Notes: a model not told the origin generated them from the sequence alone. A stretch of 64,000 nucleotides of DNA from Streptomyces polyasparticus (GCF_014493765.1 NZ_JACTVJ010000002.1:186001-250000); one strand, 5' to 3'; counted from the stretch's first letter, positions 39,732 through 51,655 are shown. A program made the numbers and translations.

Positions 39732-39840
39732 GCTCAACTACATACGCGTCAGGCCCACAGCGTCGTGCGTCTTCTACGCGGCTCATCCACCGCCTGCGGC
39801 CACGGGACGGCCGCCTGCACTGGAACATGCGAGGACACAC

Positions 39841-41445
39841 GTGAGCACTGCTGCCACCGGCAAACCTGTCGTACTCATCGCTGAAGAGCTGTCGCCCGCG
39901 ACCGTCGACGCGCTCGGTCCGGACTTCGAGATCCGCCACTGCAACGGCGCCGACCGGGCCGAGCTGCTGCCCGCCATCGCCGAGGTCGACGCCATCCTCA
40001 TCCGCTCGGCCACCAAGGTCGACGCCGAGGCCATCGCCGCCGCCAAGAAGCTGAAGGTCGTCGCCCGCGCCGGTGTCGGTCTGGACAACGTCGACGTCTC
40101 GTCCGCCACCAAGGCCGGCGTCATGGTCGTCAACGCACCGACCTCCAACATCGTGACCGCCGCCGAGCTCGCCTGCGGTCTGCTCGTCGCCACCGCGCGC
40201 AACATCCCGCAGGCCAACACCGCGCTCAAGAACGGTGAGTGGAAGCGCTCGAAGTACACCGGCGTCGAGCTCAGCGAGAAGACCCTCGGCGTCGTCGGCC
40301 TCGGCCGGATCGGTGTCCTGGTCGCCCAGCGCATGTCGGCCTTCGGCATGAAGATCGTGGCGTACGACCCCTACGTACAGCCCGCGCGCGCCGCGCAGAT
40401 GGGCGTGAAGCTCCTGACCCTCGACGAGCTGCTCGAGGTCGCCGACTTCATCACCGTGCACCTGCCCAAGACCCCCGAGACCCTGGGTCTCATCGGCGAC
40501 GAGGCGCTGCACAAGGTCAAGCCGAGCGTGCGGATCGTCAATGCCGCGCGCGGCGGGATCGTCGACGAGACCGCGCTGTACTCCGCGCTCAAGGAGGGCC
40601 GCGTCGCCGGCGCCGGCCTCGACGTGTACGCGAAGGAGCCCTGCACGGACTCCCCGCTCTTCGAGCTCGACCAGGTCGTCTGCACCCCGCACCTCGGCGC
40701 CTCCACGGACGAGGCCCAGGAGAAGGCCGGTATCGCCGTCGCCAAGTCGGTGCGCCTCGCGCTCGCCGGCGAGCTGGTGCCGGACGCGGTGAACGTCCAG
40801 GGCGGGGTCATCGCCGAGGACGTACGCCCGGGTCTGCCGCTCGCCGAGAAGCTGGGCCGGATCTTCACCGCCCTCGCCGGCGAGGTGGCCGTCCGCCTCG
40901 ACGTCGAGGTCTGCGGCGAGATCACCCAGCACGACGTCAAGGTGCTCGAACTCTCCGCGCTCAAGGGCGTGTTCGAGGACGTCGTCGACGAGACCGTGTC
41001 GTACGTGAACGCCCCGCTGTTCGCGCAGGAGCGCGGTGTCGAGGTGCGCCTGACCACTTCGTCCGAGTCGCCGGACCATCGCAATGTGGTCACCGTCCGC
41101 GGCACGCTCTCGGGCGGCGACGAGGTGTCCGTGTCCGGCACGCTGGCCGGCCCCAAGCACCACCAGAAGATCGTCGGCATCGGCGAGCACGAGATCGAGC
41201 TGGCCCTCGCGGACCACATGGTCGTGCTGCGTTACGCCGACCGCCCGGGTGTCGTCGGCACCGTCGGCCGTGTGCTCGGCGAGGCCGGGCTCAACATCGC
41301 GGGCATGCAGGTCTCGCGCGCCGAGGAGGGCGGCGAGGCGCTCGCCGTCCTGACCGTGGACGACACGGTGCCGGCCGGTGTGCTCTCGGAGCTGGCCGAG
41401 GAGATCGGGGCGGTTTCGGCCCGGTCGGTCAACCTGGCCGAGTAG
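39841..41445 (+). CDS. serA: D-3-phosphoglycerate dehydrogenase
   Basis: Commits 3-phosphoglycerate to serine synthesis. The 534-residue type I (long) form is NAD-dependent. It has RAGVGLDNVD, the cofactor loop GLGRIGVLVAQRM, the catalytic Arg in NAARGGIVDETAL, and the His in TPHLGASTDEAQ. Then come the intervening ASB domain and a C-terminal ACT domain (MVVLRYADRPGVVGTVGRVL) for serine feedback. GTG 39841 follows GAGGAC. It is separately transcribed from ilvC, with a terminator between. A DevR-like box sits in its promoter. Confidence 0.97.
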   Translation: MSTAATGKPVVLIAEELSPATVDALGPDFEIRHCNGADRAELLPAIAEVDAILIRSATKVDAEAIAAAKKLKVVARAGVGLDNVDVSSATKAGVMVVNAPTSNIVTAAELACGLLVATARNIPQANTALKNGEWKRSKYTGVELSEKTLGVVGLGRIGVLVAQRMSAFGMKIVAYDPYVQPARAAQMGVKLLTLDELLEVADFITVHLPKTPETLGLIGDEALHKVKPSVRIVNAARGGIVDETALYSALKEGRVAGAGLDVYAKEPCTDSPLFELDQVVCTPHLGASTDEAQEKAGIAVAKSVRLALAGELVPDAVNVQGGVIAEDVRPGLPLAEKLGRIFTALAGEVAVRLDVEVCGEITQHDVKVLELSALKGVFEDVVDETVSYVNAPLFAQERGVEVRLTTSSESPDHRNVVTVRGTLSGGDEVSVSGTLAGPKHHQKIVGIGEHEIELALADHMVVLRYADRPGVVGTVGRVLGEAGLNIAGMQVSRAEEGGEALAVLTVDDTVPAGVLSELAEEIGAVSARSVNLAE

Positions 41446-41474
41446 TTCTTACGCCGGCTTCCCGGTCCGTACGC

Positions 41475-41517
41475 CGAAGGGGCCCGGCTCACCGTCACGG
41501 TGGGCCGGGCCCCTTCG
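41475..41517. terminator. bidirectional terminator between serA and the aminopeptidase gene
   Basis: A long inverted repeat: CGAAGGGGCCCGGC pairs with GCCGGGCCCCTTCG, continuing through CACCGT/ACGGTG. It lies between convergent genes. Confidence 0.85.
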
Positions 41518-41525
41518 CGTACAGG

Positions 41526-43082
<1,557 letters not shown>

Positions 43083-44672
43083 TCAGACCCGTACCTCGTC
43101 CGCGGCCGGCAGCGCGCAGTCGCTCGCCGCGGCGGGCTCGGGCACGCGCACGCGGCGCAGCGCGACCGAAGCCGCGGCCGCCGCCCCCACGAGCAGCACC
43201 ATCGCCGCGATCGCCGCCGCGTGCATCCCGCTGGTGAAGGCCTCGCGGGCCGAGGTCAGGAGCGCCGATCCGGCCTGCTCCGGCAGGTGCTGTGCCACGG
43301 CCAGCGCACCGCCCAGCGTCTCCTGGGCCTCCGCCGGGGCGGAGGACGGGATCTCCGACCGGTAGACCGCGGTGCCGATCGAGCCGAGCAGCGCCATGCC
43401 CATCGCGCCGCCGAACTCCGTGCCCGTCTCCATCAGCGAGGAGGCGCTGCCGGCTTTCTCCACCGGGGCGGCGCCGAGGGCCAGATCCGTGAGTTGCGAG
43501 CCGACGATCACGGCGCCGGCCGCCAGCACGCCCGCCGCCGTCAGGACCGTCCACAGCGAGTCCGTACCGGCGAGGAGCAGCACCCCGAAGCCCGCCGTGG
43601 AGACCAGGAAACCGGACGCCACCACATGCGCCCGGTGCACTCCGCGCTGCACCAGCATCGTCGCCACCGGGGCCGCGAAGCCGATCAGGACCGAGGGGAG
43701 GAGTGCCCAAAGGGCGGCTTCGAGCGCGGACTTGCCGAGAACCGACTGCAGATACTGCGTGGTGAAGAAGGCGGAGCCCATCATCGCGAGCGTTGAGACC
43801 ATGTTGAGCGTGACGGCCGAGCCGAAGCCGCTGCGGCCGCGGAACAGGTCCGGCGCGATCATCGGCGAGGCGCTGGTCCGCTGCCGCCGGACGAACAGGG
43901 CGGCGAAGACCAGGCCGACCGCCACCCACACCACGTACGGGAGCTCGACGCCCTCGGCCGCGATCTCCTTCAGGCCGTAGACGACCGGCAGCACCGCGGC
44001 CATGGAGAGCGGAACGCTGATCCAGTCGAAGCGGCCCGGGTTCGGGTCCTTGAACTCGGGGATCAGGACCGGTGCGAGGACGAGCAGGAGCACCATCGCG
44101 GGCAGGTTGACCAGGAAGACCGAGCCCCACCAGAAGTGCTCGACCAGGATGCCGCTCATCACGGAGCCGAGCGCGATACCCGAGACCATCACGCCCGACC
44201 AGATGCCGATCGCCTTCGCGCGCTCGGCGGAGTTCCGGAACATGTTCCTGACCAGGGCCATCGTGGAGGGCATCAGAGTCGCGCCGCCGATGCCGAGCAG
44301 GGCGCGGGCCGCGATCAGCGCCTCCGCCGTGTGGGCGTAGGCGGCGAGCAGGGAGGCCGCCCCGAAGGCCGTGGCGCCGATGAGCAGCAGCTTGCGCCGG
44401 CCGATCCGGTCGCCGAGCGAGCCCATCGTGATCAGCAGGCCCGCGAGCACGAAGGCGTAGATGTCGAACATCCACAGCTGCTGGGTGCCGGAGGGCTCCA
44501 GGTCCGCGGTGATCTGGGGGATCGCGAAGTAGAGGACCGAGACGTCCATCGAGACCAGCATCAGCGGCAGCATCAGCACGCCAAGTGCGGTCCATTCCTT
44601 ACGAGTTGCCCGCTCGGAACCGTTCTCGGATGCGGGGCCGTGCGCCGGGGTGGTGCTCGGGGAGTTCGTCAT
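43083..44672 (-). CDS. MFS drug exporter (DHA2, 14-helix type)
   Basis: A 529-residue drug:proton antiporter of the EmrB/QacA group. Motif A is visible as LITMGSLGDRIGRRKLLLIG after helix 2. Motif C lies near MVSGIALGSVMSGILVEHFW. The first helix is ALGVLMLPLMLVSMDVSVLY with the DHA2-type aspartate. Fourteen hydrophobic segments can be counted. It is divergent from a TetR gene 97 bp away, whose product most likely represses it. ATG 44672 follows a good -10 by seven bases, suggesting a leaderless mRNA. Confidence 0.92.
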   Translation of the reverse strand: MTNSPSTTPAHGPASENGSERATRKEWTALGVLMLPLMLVSMDVSVLYFAIPQITADLEPSGTQQLWMFDIYAFVLAGLLITMGSLGDRIGRRKLLLIGATAFGAASLLAAYAHTAEALIAARALLGIGGATLMPSTMALVRNMFRNSAERAKAIGIWSGVMVSGIALGSVMSGILVEHFWWGSVFLVNLPAMVLLLVLAPVLIPEFKDPNPGRFDWISVPLSMAAVLPVVYGLKEIAAEGVELPYVVWVAVGLVFAALFVRRQRTSASPMIAPDLFRGRSGFGSAVTLNMVSTLAMMGSAFFTTQYLQSVLGKSALEAALWALLPSVLIGFAAPVATMLVQRGVHRAHVVASGFLVSTAGFGVLLLAGTDSLWTVLTAAGVLAAGAVIVGSQLTDLALGAAPVEKAGSASSLMETGTEFGGAMGMALLGSIGTAVYRSEIPSSAPAEAQETLGGALAVAQHLPEQAGSALLTSAREAFTSGMHAAAIAAMVLLVGAAAAASVALRRVRVPEPAAASDCALPAADEVRV

Positions 44673-44679
44673 GACAGCG

Positions 44680-44762
44680 ACTGTACGGATGTCATAAACG
44701 CTTGTCTAGTACGAGTGTGTAAAACGGTCGTCTTGTACGTGCGTCTGCGCTCTGGGTAGGCT
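44680..44762. promoter_or_regulatory. divergent promoters and candidate TetR operator
   Basis: Toward the MFS gene, TAGACA (44703-44708, minus strand), a 17-base spacer and TACAGT (44680-44685, minus) fit -35/-10. Toward the TetR gene, TTGTAC (44733-44738), 18 bases and TAGGCT (44757-44762) fit. Both start codons lie seven bases past the -10. The near-palindrome CTTGTCTAGTACGAG (44701-44715) and the related CTTGTACGTGCG (44732-44743) overlap both -35 elements, a likely operator. Confidence 0.55.
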
Positions 44763-44769
44763 GTCCGGC

Positions 44770-45357
44770 ATGGGACACCGTGAGGATCTGCTCGAAGGCG
44801 CGAAGCGCTGTCTGCTGGCCAAGGGCTTCATGCGCACGACGGCGCGCGACATCGTCAAGGAGTCGGGGACGAATCTCGCGTCCATCGGCTACCACTACGG
44901 CTCGAAGGACGTGCTGCTCGCGGAGGCGTACATCGCCCTGATCAGCGCGGCGTCCGAGCGCTGGGAGGAGGACCCGGTCGCCGGGTTCACGTCACCGCCC
45001 GGCTCGCTCGAACGGTTCGAGGAGGTCTGGACGGACGTCATCACGACGGTGCGCGAGCCGGACTCCATGTGGCGGCTGAGCATCGAGATCATCGCGATGG
45101 GCGACCAGATGCCCACGGTGCGGGACTACTTGGCGAAGGCACAGAGCGAGGGCGGACGCGGCTTCATCGCGATGCTGATGGGTGTGGAGGAGTCCACCGT
45201 CTCGGACGAGGAGACCGCGACGCTCGGCAAGTTCCTGACGACGTTGATGACCGGCCTCATCGCCCAGTACTCCTTCGCCCCGGAGACGGCACCGACCGCA
45301 CAGGAGCTGACGGAGGGGCTGCGCAGGGTGATCAAGGCGGCGGCCGGCGAGGTGTAA
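44770..45357 (+). CDS. TetR-family repressor
   Basis: A 195-residue regulator. The N-terminal HTH is LLEGAKRCLLAKGFMRTTAR, DIVKESGTNLASIGYHYGSK. The C-terminal ligand domain contains PGSLERFEEVWTDVITTV. The divergent exporter gene and operator-like repeats overlapping both promoters indicate that it represses the exporter and itself until a drug-like ligand binds. The ligand is unknown. ATG 44770 is probably the first base of the transcript. Confidence 0.9.
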   Translation: MGHREDLLEGAKRCLLAKGFMRTTARDIVKESGTNLASIGYHYGSKDVLLAEAYIALISAASERWEEDPVAGFTSPPGSLERFEEVWTDVITTVREPDSMWRLSIEIIAMGDQMPTVRDYLAKAQSEGGRGFIAMLMGVEESTVSDEETATLGKFLTTLMTGLIAQYSFAPETAPTAQELTEGLRRVIKAAAGEV

Positions 45358-45366
45358 ACCGTCGCG

Positions 45367-46098
45367 CTACGCGTCCCGGTAGCTCAGGAACCAGTGGGTG
45401 TCGAAGTACCGGGCCATCGTGTACGGGTGGTGCCGGTCGACGAGGATGCGGCAGACGAACTCCGCTGTTCCGCAGGCGAAGACGAGATCCTCGCCGTCGA
45501 AGGAGCGGACCAGGACGGGCCAGCGGTCGGGGTCGTCACCGTCGATCCGCCAGCAGTAGGTGTCCTCGTGCTCCGTGCCCGCCCAGGCGAGCAGCCCTTC
45601 CTCCCGCCAGTGCGACCACGGCTCCTGATTCAGGCCCAGATATCCGTCGAACGCGCCCTCGCCGAACGTCTCCACCATGCGCTTGTAGTCGCTCGGCAGG
45701 TCGAGACCCAGACGGGACTCGACCTCCGCCCAGTCCACCCCCGGCCGCTGGGCGGGCTGGGTCCAGCCGGTGATCTGGAGGAGCCGCCGCAGCCAGTCGG
45801 GTTCCTCGCCGGGGGCGGTCGCGAGGGGTTCGGGCAGCGTCCTGCGGGTGACCGCGAGGACCGGTCGTACGACGCCCTCCGCGTCCCGCGCCGTACCAGT
45901 GCCGACCCACTGATTCCCGTAAGCCCACGCGCGTATCGTCACGGCCCGCCCCTCGAACGGGACGAGGAGCGCCGCGCCGCTGCTCTCGTCGGCCGTCGGG
46001 TCGGTGAAGCCGTCGAGGACGAGGGTGCGCGGGGCGCCGTATCTGTCGCTGAGCAGGTCGGTCAGCTGCTGCGGGTTCACCTCGGCGGGCAGGTGCAT
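45367..46098 (-). CDS. SMI1/KNR4 (SUKH)-like protein
   Basis: A 243-residue protein. The SUKH-like part is VDWAEVESRLGLDLPSDYKR, followed by YLGLNQEPWSHW, DTYCWRIDGDDPDRWPVLVR and FVCRILVD. The N-terminal 90 residues (QLTDLLSDRYGAPRTLVLDG) are not typical of the family. It shares the D-W-A-x-V-E and LPxDYK elements with the larger SUKH protein at 17832-19043. No toxin gene is nearby. The start is uncertain: ATG 46098 is used, but good-looking coding sequence (LLGQLGQGDGY) continues upstream without an ATG or GTG. Confidence 0.65.
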   Translation of the reverse strand: MHLPAEVNPQQLTDLLSDRYGAPRTLVLDGFTDPTADESSGAALLVPFEGRAVTIRAWAYGNQWVGTGTARDAEGVVRPVLAVTRRTLPEPLATAPGEEPDWLRRLLQITGWTQPAQRPGVDWAEVESRLGLDLPSDYKRMVETFGEGAFDGYLGLNQEPWSHWREEGLLAWAGTEHEDTYCWRIDGDDPDRWPVLVRSFDGEDLVFACGTAEFVCRILVDRHHPYTMARYFDTHWFLSYRDA

Positions 46099-46192
46099 GT
46101 AGCCGTCCCCCTGGCCGAGTTGCCCCAGCAGGTTGCGTGAGCTCCATGGCGGACAGTGAAGCGCACCGCACTGACAGCGGCCCGTGCCGTGG

Positions 46193-47449
46193 TCAGCGGG
46201 AGCGGGGACTGCGGCCCTGCAGGCGGGACGCCTTGAGGGCCATGTGCAGCAGGAGGCGGTCCTCGCCCTCGTCCAGGTCGAGGGACGTGAGCTGCTCCAC
46301 GCGCGAGAGGCGGTAGTAGAGCGTCTGGCGGTGGATGCCGAGGGCCGCCGCCGTGCGGCCCGCCTGGCCCGCGTGGTCGAGGAACACCTCGGCGGTGTGG
46401 GCGAGTTCGGGGTGACGCAGGAGCGCCGTGACGGCCGGGTCCTGGGCCGCGCCCGCCGGCAACGCGGTCAGCAGGCGGTACGGGCCGAGGGCGGACCATT
46501 CGGCGATGGGCGCCTTGTCGTGCGGACCAGATGCTCCGTGAGGGCCGGATGTTCCGTGCGGACCGGATGACCCGTGCGTACGGGGCGACGCGGGGCCCTT
46601 GCCGCCGTGGCGCGCGGCGGCGGTACGGGCCGCGGCCAGCGCCTCCCGCCAGGCCTCCGGCAGCTCGGCGAGCCCGCGCCGTACGCCCCCGATACCGGCC
46701 GCTCCCGCGGACGCCGAGGTCAGCAGGCGCGTGGCCACGGTGTGGGCGGGGGAGAGGTTGTCCGTGGCCCGCACCCGTACGAGCGCGGCGAACGCGGCGG
46801 GCCCCTCCTCCGGGGACGAGGGCGGCACGGTGCACACGGCCACGGTGCCGGGCGGCCGGGTCGCCTTGCTGTCCGAGGCCGGCCAGGGCGTCACACAGAC
46901 GACGGCGAGCAGCTCGTCGGCGCCGGGCCCGAGCGCCGCCCGCAGCGCGGCCACCGCCATGTCGCGCTGCCAGCCGCGGCCGCTGGTCAGCACGGCCCGC
47001 AGCTCCCGCGCCACGTCCTCGCCCGCGCTCGCCTCGTCCGCGAGCAGCACCCCGATCCGCTCGGTCACCTCCATGGCGGCGGCCAGCTGGTCGGCGCCCG
47101 GCCCCGGCTCGGTGTCCAGGAGCCATACGTATCCGTGGACGACGCCCCGGTGCCGTACGGGAAGGCAGATACGGGACCTGAGCACCCCGGCGTCGGGGGC
47201 CGCGGGGATGCGTACCGGCTCGGTGGCCCGGGCGATCCCGAAGCCCTCGAACCAGGCGCGGACGGCGGCGGTGGACTTCCGCGTCAGGATCGACCGGGTC
47301 CGTACGGGATCCATCTCGATCTCGTCGTCGCTGTCGTGCGCGCCGAAGGCGATCAGCCCGAAGTCCCGGTCCTCCAAGGTGGCCGGGGCGCCGAGCAGTG
47401 CGGACAGCTCGTCCACGAGGTCCTGGTAGTCGCCTTTCACGGGTCCCAT
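46193..47449 (-). CDS. PucR-family transcriptional regulator (probable proline-catabolism regulator)
   Basis: A 418-residue regulator with a sensor-like N-terminal half ([20 protein letters not shown], then a GAF-like segment [14 protein letters not shown]). A GGDEF-like middle region follows, and a C-terminal PucR HTH is in [20 protein letters not shown] and YRLSRVEQL. It is divergent from the proline dehydrogenase/pruA operon, and PucR-type activators of that operon are known in actinobacteria, so it most likely controls proline degradation. ATG 47449 is used; a GTG three codons in is possible. Confidence 0.82.
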   Translation of the reverse strand: MGPVKGDYQDLVDELSALLGAPATLEDRDFGLIAFGAHDSDDEIEMDPVRTRSILTRKSTAAVRAWFEGFGIARATEPVRIPAAPDAGVLRSRICLPVRHRGVVHGYVWLLDTEPGPGADQLAAAMEVTERIGVLLADEASAGEDVARELRAVLTSGRGWQRDMAVAALRAALGPGADELLAVVCVTPWPASDSKATRPPGTVAVCTVPPSSPEEGPAAFAALVRVRATDNLSPAHTVATRLLTSASAGAAGIGGVRRGLAELPEAWREALAAARTAAARHGGKGPASPRTHGSSGPHGTSGPHGASGPHDKAPIAEWSALGPYRLLTALPAGAAQDPAVTALLRHPELAHTAEVFLDHAGQAGRTAAALGIHRQTLYYRLSRVEQLTSLDLDEGEDRLLLHMALKASRLQGRSPRSR

Positions 47450-47467
47450 TCTGGGGCACCACGCCGT

Positions 47468-47600
47468 CCCTGCGGGTGGGTGGCGCCTGCGGCGGGCTTT
47501 TCTCCCCGCCCCGCCCCTTCCCGAAACCGAGGGCTTCGCCCCCGGACCCCCCGCATCCGAGCTTCGCTCGGATCTGCTCAAGCGCCGCAGGGGCTGGATA
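47468..47600. repeat. dispersed intergenic repeat, copy near the proline genes
   Basis: It carries TGCGGGTGGG, GCGCCTGCGGCGGGC, CGCCCCTTCCCGAAACCG, GGGCTTCGCCCCCGGACC. A hairpin ATCCGAGC/GCTCGGAT follows, then CTCAAGCGCCGCAGGGGCTG. The first four blocks recur in order at 12955-13050; the last two recur at 6817-6860. It ends just before the promoter elements of the proline dehydrogenase gene. Confidence 0.65.
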
Positions 47601-47605
47601 GAGCT

Positions 47606-47730
47606 GGATCTCGTACAGATGTATGAGATCCGGCCCACGGATGCGTGACACCTGTAGATGGCCCCGATTCGGCGGGATCCTTAAGTTTCACGGAGGTTCT
47701 CCGTGCCGATACGGAAACGTTGGCGTTTCC
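47606..47730 (+). promoter_or_regulatory. three inverted repeats in the proline dehydrogenase promoter
   Basis: GGATCTC-N12-GAGATCC (47606-47631), ACGGAG-GTT-CTCCGT (47690-47704) and GGAAACG-TTGG-CGTTTCC (47713-47730) are all perfect inverted repeats. They lie between the PucR-type gene and the proline dehydrogenase start at 47774. The first is a candidate regulator site by spacing; the last two are adjacent and could also fold in the leader RNA. Confidence 0.5.
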
Positions 47731-47773
47731 TGGTGCGGCACCCCTGACCCCCCGCAAAAAATGGAGGTGCCCC

Positions 47774-48700
47774 GTGCTGGGTCCCGTGATCCTCGCCGCG
47801 TCCCGCAGTGACAAGATGCGCCGTTTCGTCTCGGCTGCCCCGGGCACCAAGCAGGTCGTCGCCCGGTTCATCGCCGGTGAGAGCGTCGACCAGGTCATCC
47901 CGATCGTCCAGGAGACCGCCGACAAGGGCCTCGAGGTCACCCTCGACGTCGTCGGCGAGGACATCACCACCGTCGAGCAGTCGTACGCCGCGCGCGACGC
48001 CTATCTGGAGCTCGTCGAGCGCCTCAAGGACCTGGGCCTGGGCACCAGGGCCGAGATGTCCGTGAAGCTGTCGATGTTCGGCCAGGCGCTCGAAGGCGGC
48101 CACGAGCTGGCGCTCGCCAACGTCCGCCCCGTCGTCGAGGCCGCCGCCGCCATCGGCACCACGGTCACCCTGGACGCCGAGGACCACACCACCCTCGACT
48201 CGATGTTCGCCATCCACGAGGAGCTGCGGAAGGACTTCCCGCAGACCGGATGCGTCATCCAGGCCTACCTGTTCCGCACCGAGGACGACGCCCGCCGCCT
48301 CTCCGCGGCCGGCTCCCGCGTCCGCATCGTGAAGGGCGCCTACAAGGAGCCCGCCTCGGTCGCGTACCAGGACAAGGGCGAGATCGACAAGGCGTACGTC
48401 CGCATCCTGAAGATCCTGATGGAGGGCGACGGGTACCCGATGATCGGCTCCCACGACCCGCGCCTGATCGCCATCACCCAGGAGCTGGCCCGCCGCGCAG
48501 GCCGCAAGCTCGACGACTACGAGTTCCAGATGCTGTACGGCATCCGCAGCGAGGAGCAGGAGCGCCTCGCCGCCGAAGGCCACCGGATGCGCGTCTACAC
48601 CGCGTACGGCACCGACTGGTACGGCTACTTCATGCGCCGCCTCGCGGAGAAGCCGGCGAACCTCCTCTTCTTCGCCCGGTCCATCCTCACCAAGGGCTGA
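47774..48700 (+). CDS. proline dehydrogenase
   Basis: A 308-residue FAD enzyme oxidising proline to pyrroline-5-carboxylate and passing electrons to the respiratory chain. Signatures are VRIVKGAYKEPAS, MIGSHDPRLI, FQMLYGIRSEEQ and RVYTAYGTDWYGYFMRRLAE. It is the stand-alone (non-PutA) form. The start is GTG 47774 with GGAGGT five bases upstream, which gives the usual actinomycete length. The next gene, 60 bp on, completes the pathway to glutamate. Confidence 0.95.
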   Translation: MLGPVILAASRSDKMRRFVSAAPGTKQVVARFIAGESVDQVIPIVQETADKGLEVTLDVVGEDITTVEQSYAARDAYLELVERLKDLGLGTRAEMSVKLSMFGQALEGGHELALANVRPVVEAAAAIGTTVTLDAEDHTTLDSMFAIHEELRKDFPQTGCVIQAYLFRTEDDARRLSAAGSRVRIVKGAYKEPASVAYQDKGEIDKAYVRILKILMEGDGYPMIGSHDPRLIAITQELARRAGRKLDDYEFQMLYGIRSEEQERLAAEGHRMRVYTAYGTDWYGYFMRRLAEKPANLLFFARSILTKG

Positions 48701-48760
48701 GCCCCCCGACTCGACGAACCAGCCCGACTCGACACCCCTCACAAAGGAGTACAGGAACTC

Positions 48761-50392
<1,632 letters not shown>

Positions 50393-50415
50393 GACCCCCG
50401 GTAGCCCCTGAGCCC

Positions 50416-50452
50416 CCGCCCCCGTCCGGTCCCCACACTTGGACGGGGGCGG
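50416..50452. terminator. bidirectional terminator after pruA
   Basis: CCGCCCCCGTCC (50416-50427) and GGACGGGGGCGG (50441-50452) form a 12-bp perfect stem between pruA and the convergent toxin-like gene. Confidence 0.75.
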
Positions 50453-50474
50453 TGTCGTTGCCCGGGGCCGCCTG

Positions 50475-50810
50475 CTACTCGGTGAGATCCAGGGCGATAC
50501 GCAGTGTGCGCGACACCGCGGCCATCTCCTCGCCGCCAGCGATGCCGAGGTACTTGCCGGCCTGGATCGCCGATACCGTCAGCGTCATGATCTGCGTGCT
50601 GATCACGTCGCCCGTAACAGGTGCCGTGATCTTTGCGGACAGCAGGGTGTCGGGAGCCGTGCCCGTGGTGTCGACCAGAACGGTCACGGCAGTACGCGGG
50701 AACACCGACAGGGCGGGATCCGCCTGGACTACAAGGAGTGTGTGGGCACTCCTGCGGCCTGGGATCTCCCACACCTGACCACGCCTGAGTGGCGGGAGGT
50801 TCTCGTTCAC
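50475..50810 (-). CDS. MazF/PemK-like toxin
   Basis: A 111-residue protein starting with GTG 50810, which overlaps the antitoxin stop by four bases (GTGA). LRRGQVWEIPG at the N-terminus and AVTVLVDTT, then AKITAPVTGDVISTQIMTL fit the MazF/PemK beta-barrel, where the last stretch lies near the RNA-binding face. Sequence similarity is distant, so ribonuclease activity is inferred from fold pattern and gene pairing. Products of this family cleave mRNA and arrest growth. Confidence 0.62.
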   Translation of the reverse strand: MNENLPPLRRGQVWEIPGRRSAHTLLVVQADPALSVFPRTAVTVLVDTTGTAPDTLLSAKITAPVTGDVISTQIMTLTVSAIQAGKYLGIAGGEEMAAVSRTLRIALDLTE

Positions 50811-51040
50811 GCAGGCCCCCTGTCGAGAGCATCGAGGGCGTCGAGCTGCATGCTGTCGAGGTCTGCGAGGACCTCCAGGCGCCCGGCCTGCCATGCGGTC
50901 AGACGGGCAGCGGAATCACGGACTGCTTGCGCCATCAGCGCTTTCGCGGCGTAGGCGGACAGGTTCCCGCCCGCCTCGTTGTTCGCCGCGTCGAGTACGT
51001 CTATCGGCAGTGTCACCGTTACGCGCTTACGTGTCGTCAT
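50807..51040 (-). CDS. ribbon-helix-helix antitoxin
   Basis: A 77-residue protein: TRKRVTVTLPIDVLDAANNE is a ribbon-helix-helix N-terminus, followed by a helical LSAYAAKALMAQAVRDSAAR and an acidic C-terminus (DLDSMQLDALDAL) that would wrap the toxin. ATG 51040 is used; the upstream extension is not conserved-looking. A perfect 14-bp palindrome 11 bases before the start is a fitting autoregulatory operator. Translation is coupled to the toxin gene. Confidence 0.75.
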   Translation of the reverse strand: MTTRKRVTVTLPIDVLDAANNEAGGNLSAYAAKALMAQAVRDSAARLTAWQAGRLEVLADLDSMQLDALDALDRGPA

Positions 51041-51051
51041 ACCAATCAGCA

Positions 51052-51065
51052 TACTCACGTGAGTA
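51052..51065. promoter_or_regulatory. palindromic operator of the toxin-antitoxin module
   Basis: TACTCACGTGAGTA is a perfect 14-bp palindrome placed 11 bases before the antitoxin start codon, as expected for an RHH autorepressor site. Confidence 0.55.
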
Positions 51066-51188
51066 CCTCGGGGCATCGATCTGCGCGGACATGGTCGCAG
51101 CGACACGGGTGCTCTGGCGGATCTCTACCTGCTGGCCACCCGCGTCACCGCAGCCGACCTGAACGCCCTGCGTGTCCGCGTGGCCTGA
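51063..51188 (+). pseudogene. possible 3' remnant of a truncated gene
   Basis: An open plus-strand frame without a good start ends at the TGA 51186-51188. Its last residues, DTGALADLYLLATRVTAADL then NALRVRVA, look like an amphipathic protein C-terminus rather than random sequence. It begins exactly at the toxin-antitoxin operator, so the module may have replaced the 5' part of a gene. No family recognised. Confidence 0.3.
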
Positions 51189-51251
51189 GGTTCATCGTCC
51201 GGTCAGCGCACGGGCGGTGACCTCCGGCGCCGCAACGGGCATCATCACCGC

Positions 51252-51554
51252 ATGATCACGATTCATCTGCGGTACGAGATCGACCCGGACCGGATCGAGG
51301 ACTTCGAGGAGTACGGCCGGCGCTGGGTCGACCTCGTCAGCCGTTTCGGCGGCTCCCATCACGGCTACTTCCTGCCGAGCGAGGGGGACAGCGACATCGC
51401 GTACGCGCTGTTCTCGTTCCCCAGCCTCGCCGCGTACGAGCGCTACCGGACCGACAGCATGGCCGACCCCGACTGCCAGGAGGCGTTCGAGCTGGCGCGC
51501 AGGACCAAGTGCATCAAGCGGTACGAGCGGCGGTTTCTGCGACCGCTCAACTGA
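51252..51554 (+). CDS. NIPSNAP-family protein
   Basis: A 100-residue ferredoxin-like alpha/beta protein: MITIHLRYEIDPDRIEDFEE, then RFGGSHHGYFLPSEGDSDIA, YALFSFPSLAAYERYRTD and IKRYERRFLRPL. This is the standard NIPSNAP order. Family members bind small molecules or stabilise enzymes, but the bacterial role is unclear. It stands alone, downstream of the toxin-antitoxin region and convergent with the sugar-binding protein gene. Confidence 0.88.
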   Translation: MITIHLRYEIDPDRIEDFEEYGRRWVDLVSRFGGSHHGYFLPSEGDSDIAYALFSFPSLAAYERYRTDSMADPDCQEAFELARRTKCIKRYERRFLRPLN

Positions 51555-51619
51555 ACGCGGCTTCTGCGGCCGCCCAAGTCCGTTGCCGCCCAGATCCGCT
51601 GCCGCTCAACTGACCGGCG

Positions 51620-51649
51620 GGGCGGCCGAGTTCCTGTGCTCGGCCGCCC
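51620..51649. terminator. bidirectional terminator
   Basis: GGGCGGCCGAG (51620-51630) and CTCGGCCGCCC (51639-51649) form an 11-bp perfect stem with an 8-base loop between convergent genes. Confidence 0.75.
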
Positions 51650-51655
51650 GTCACC

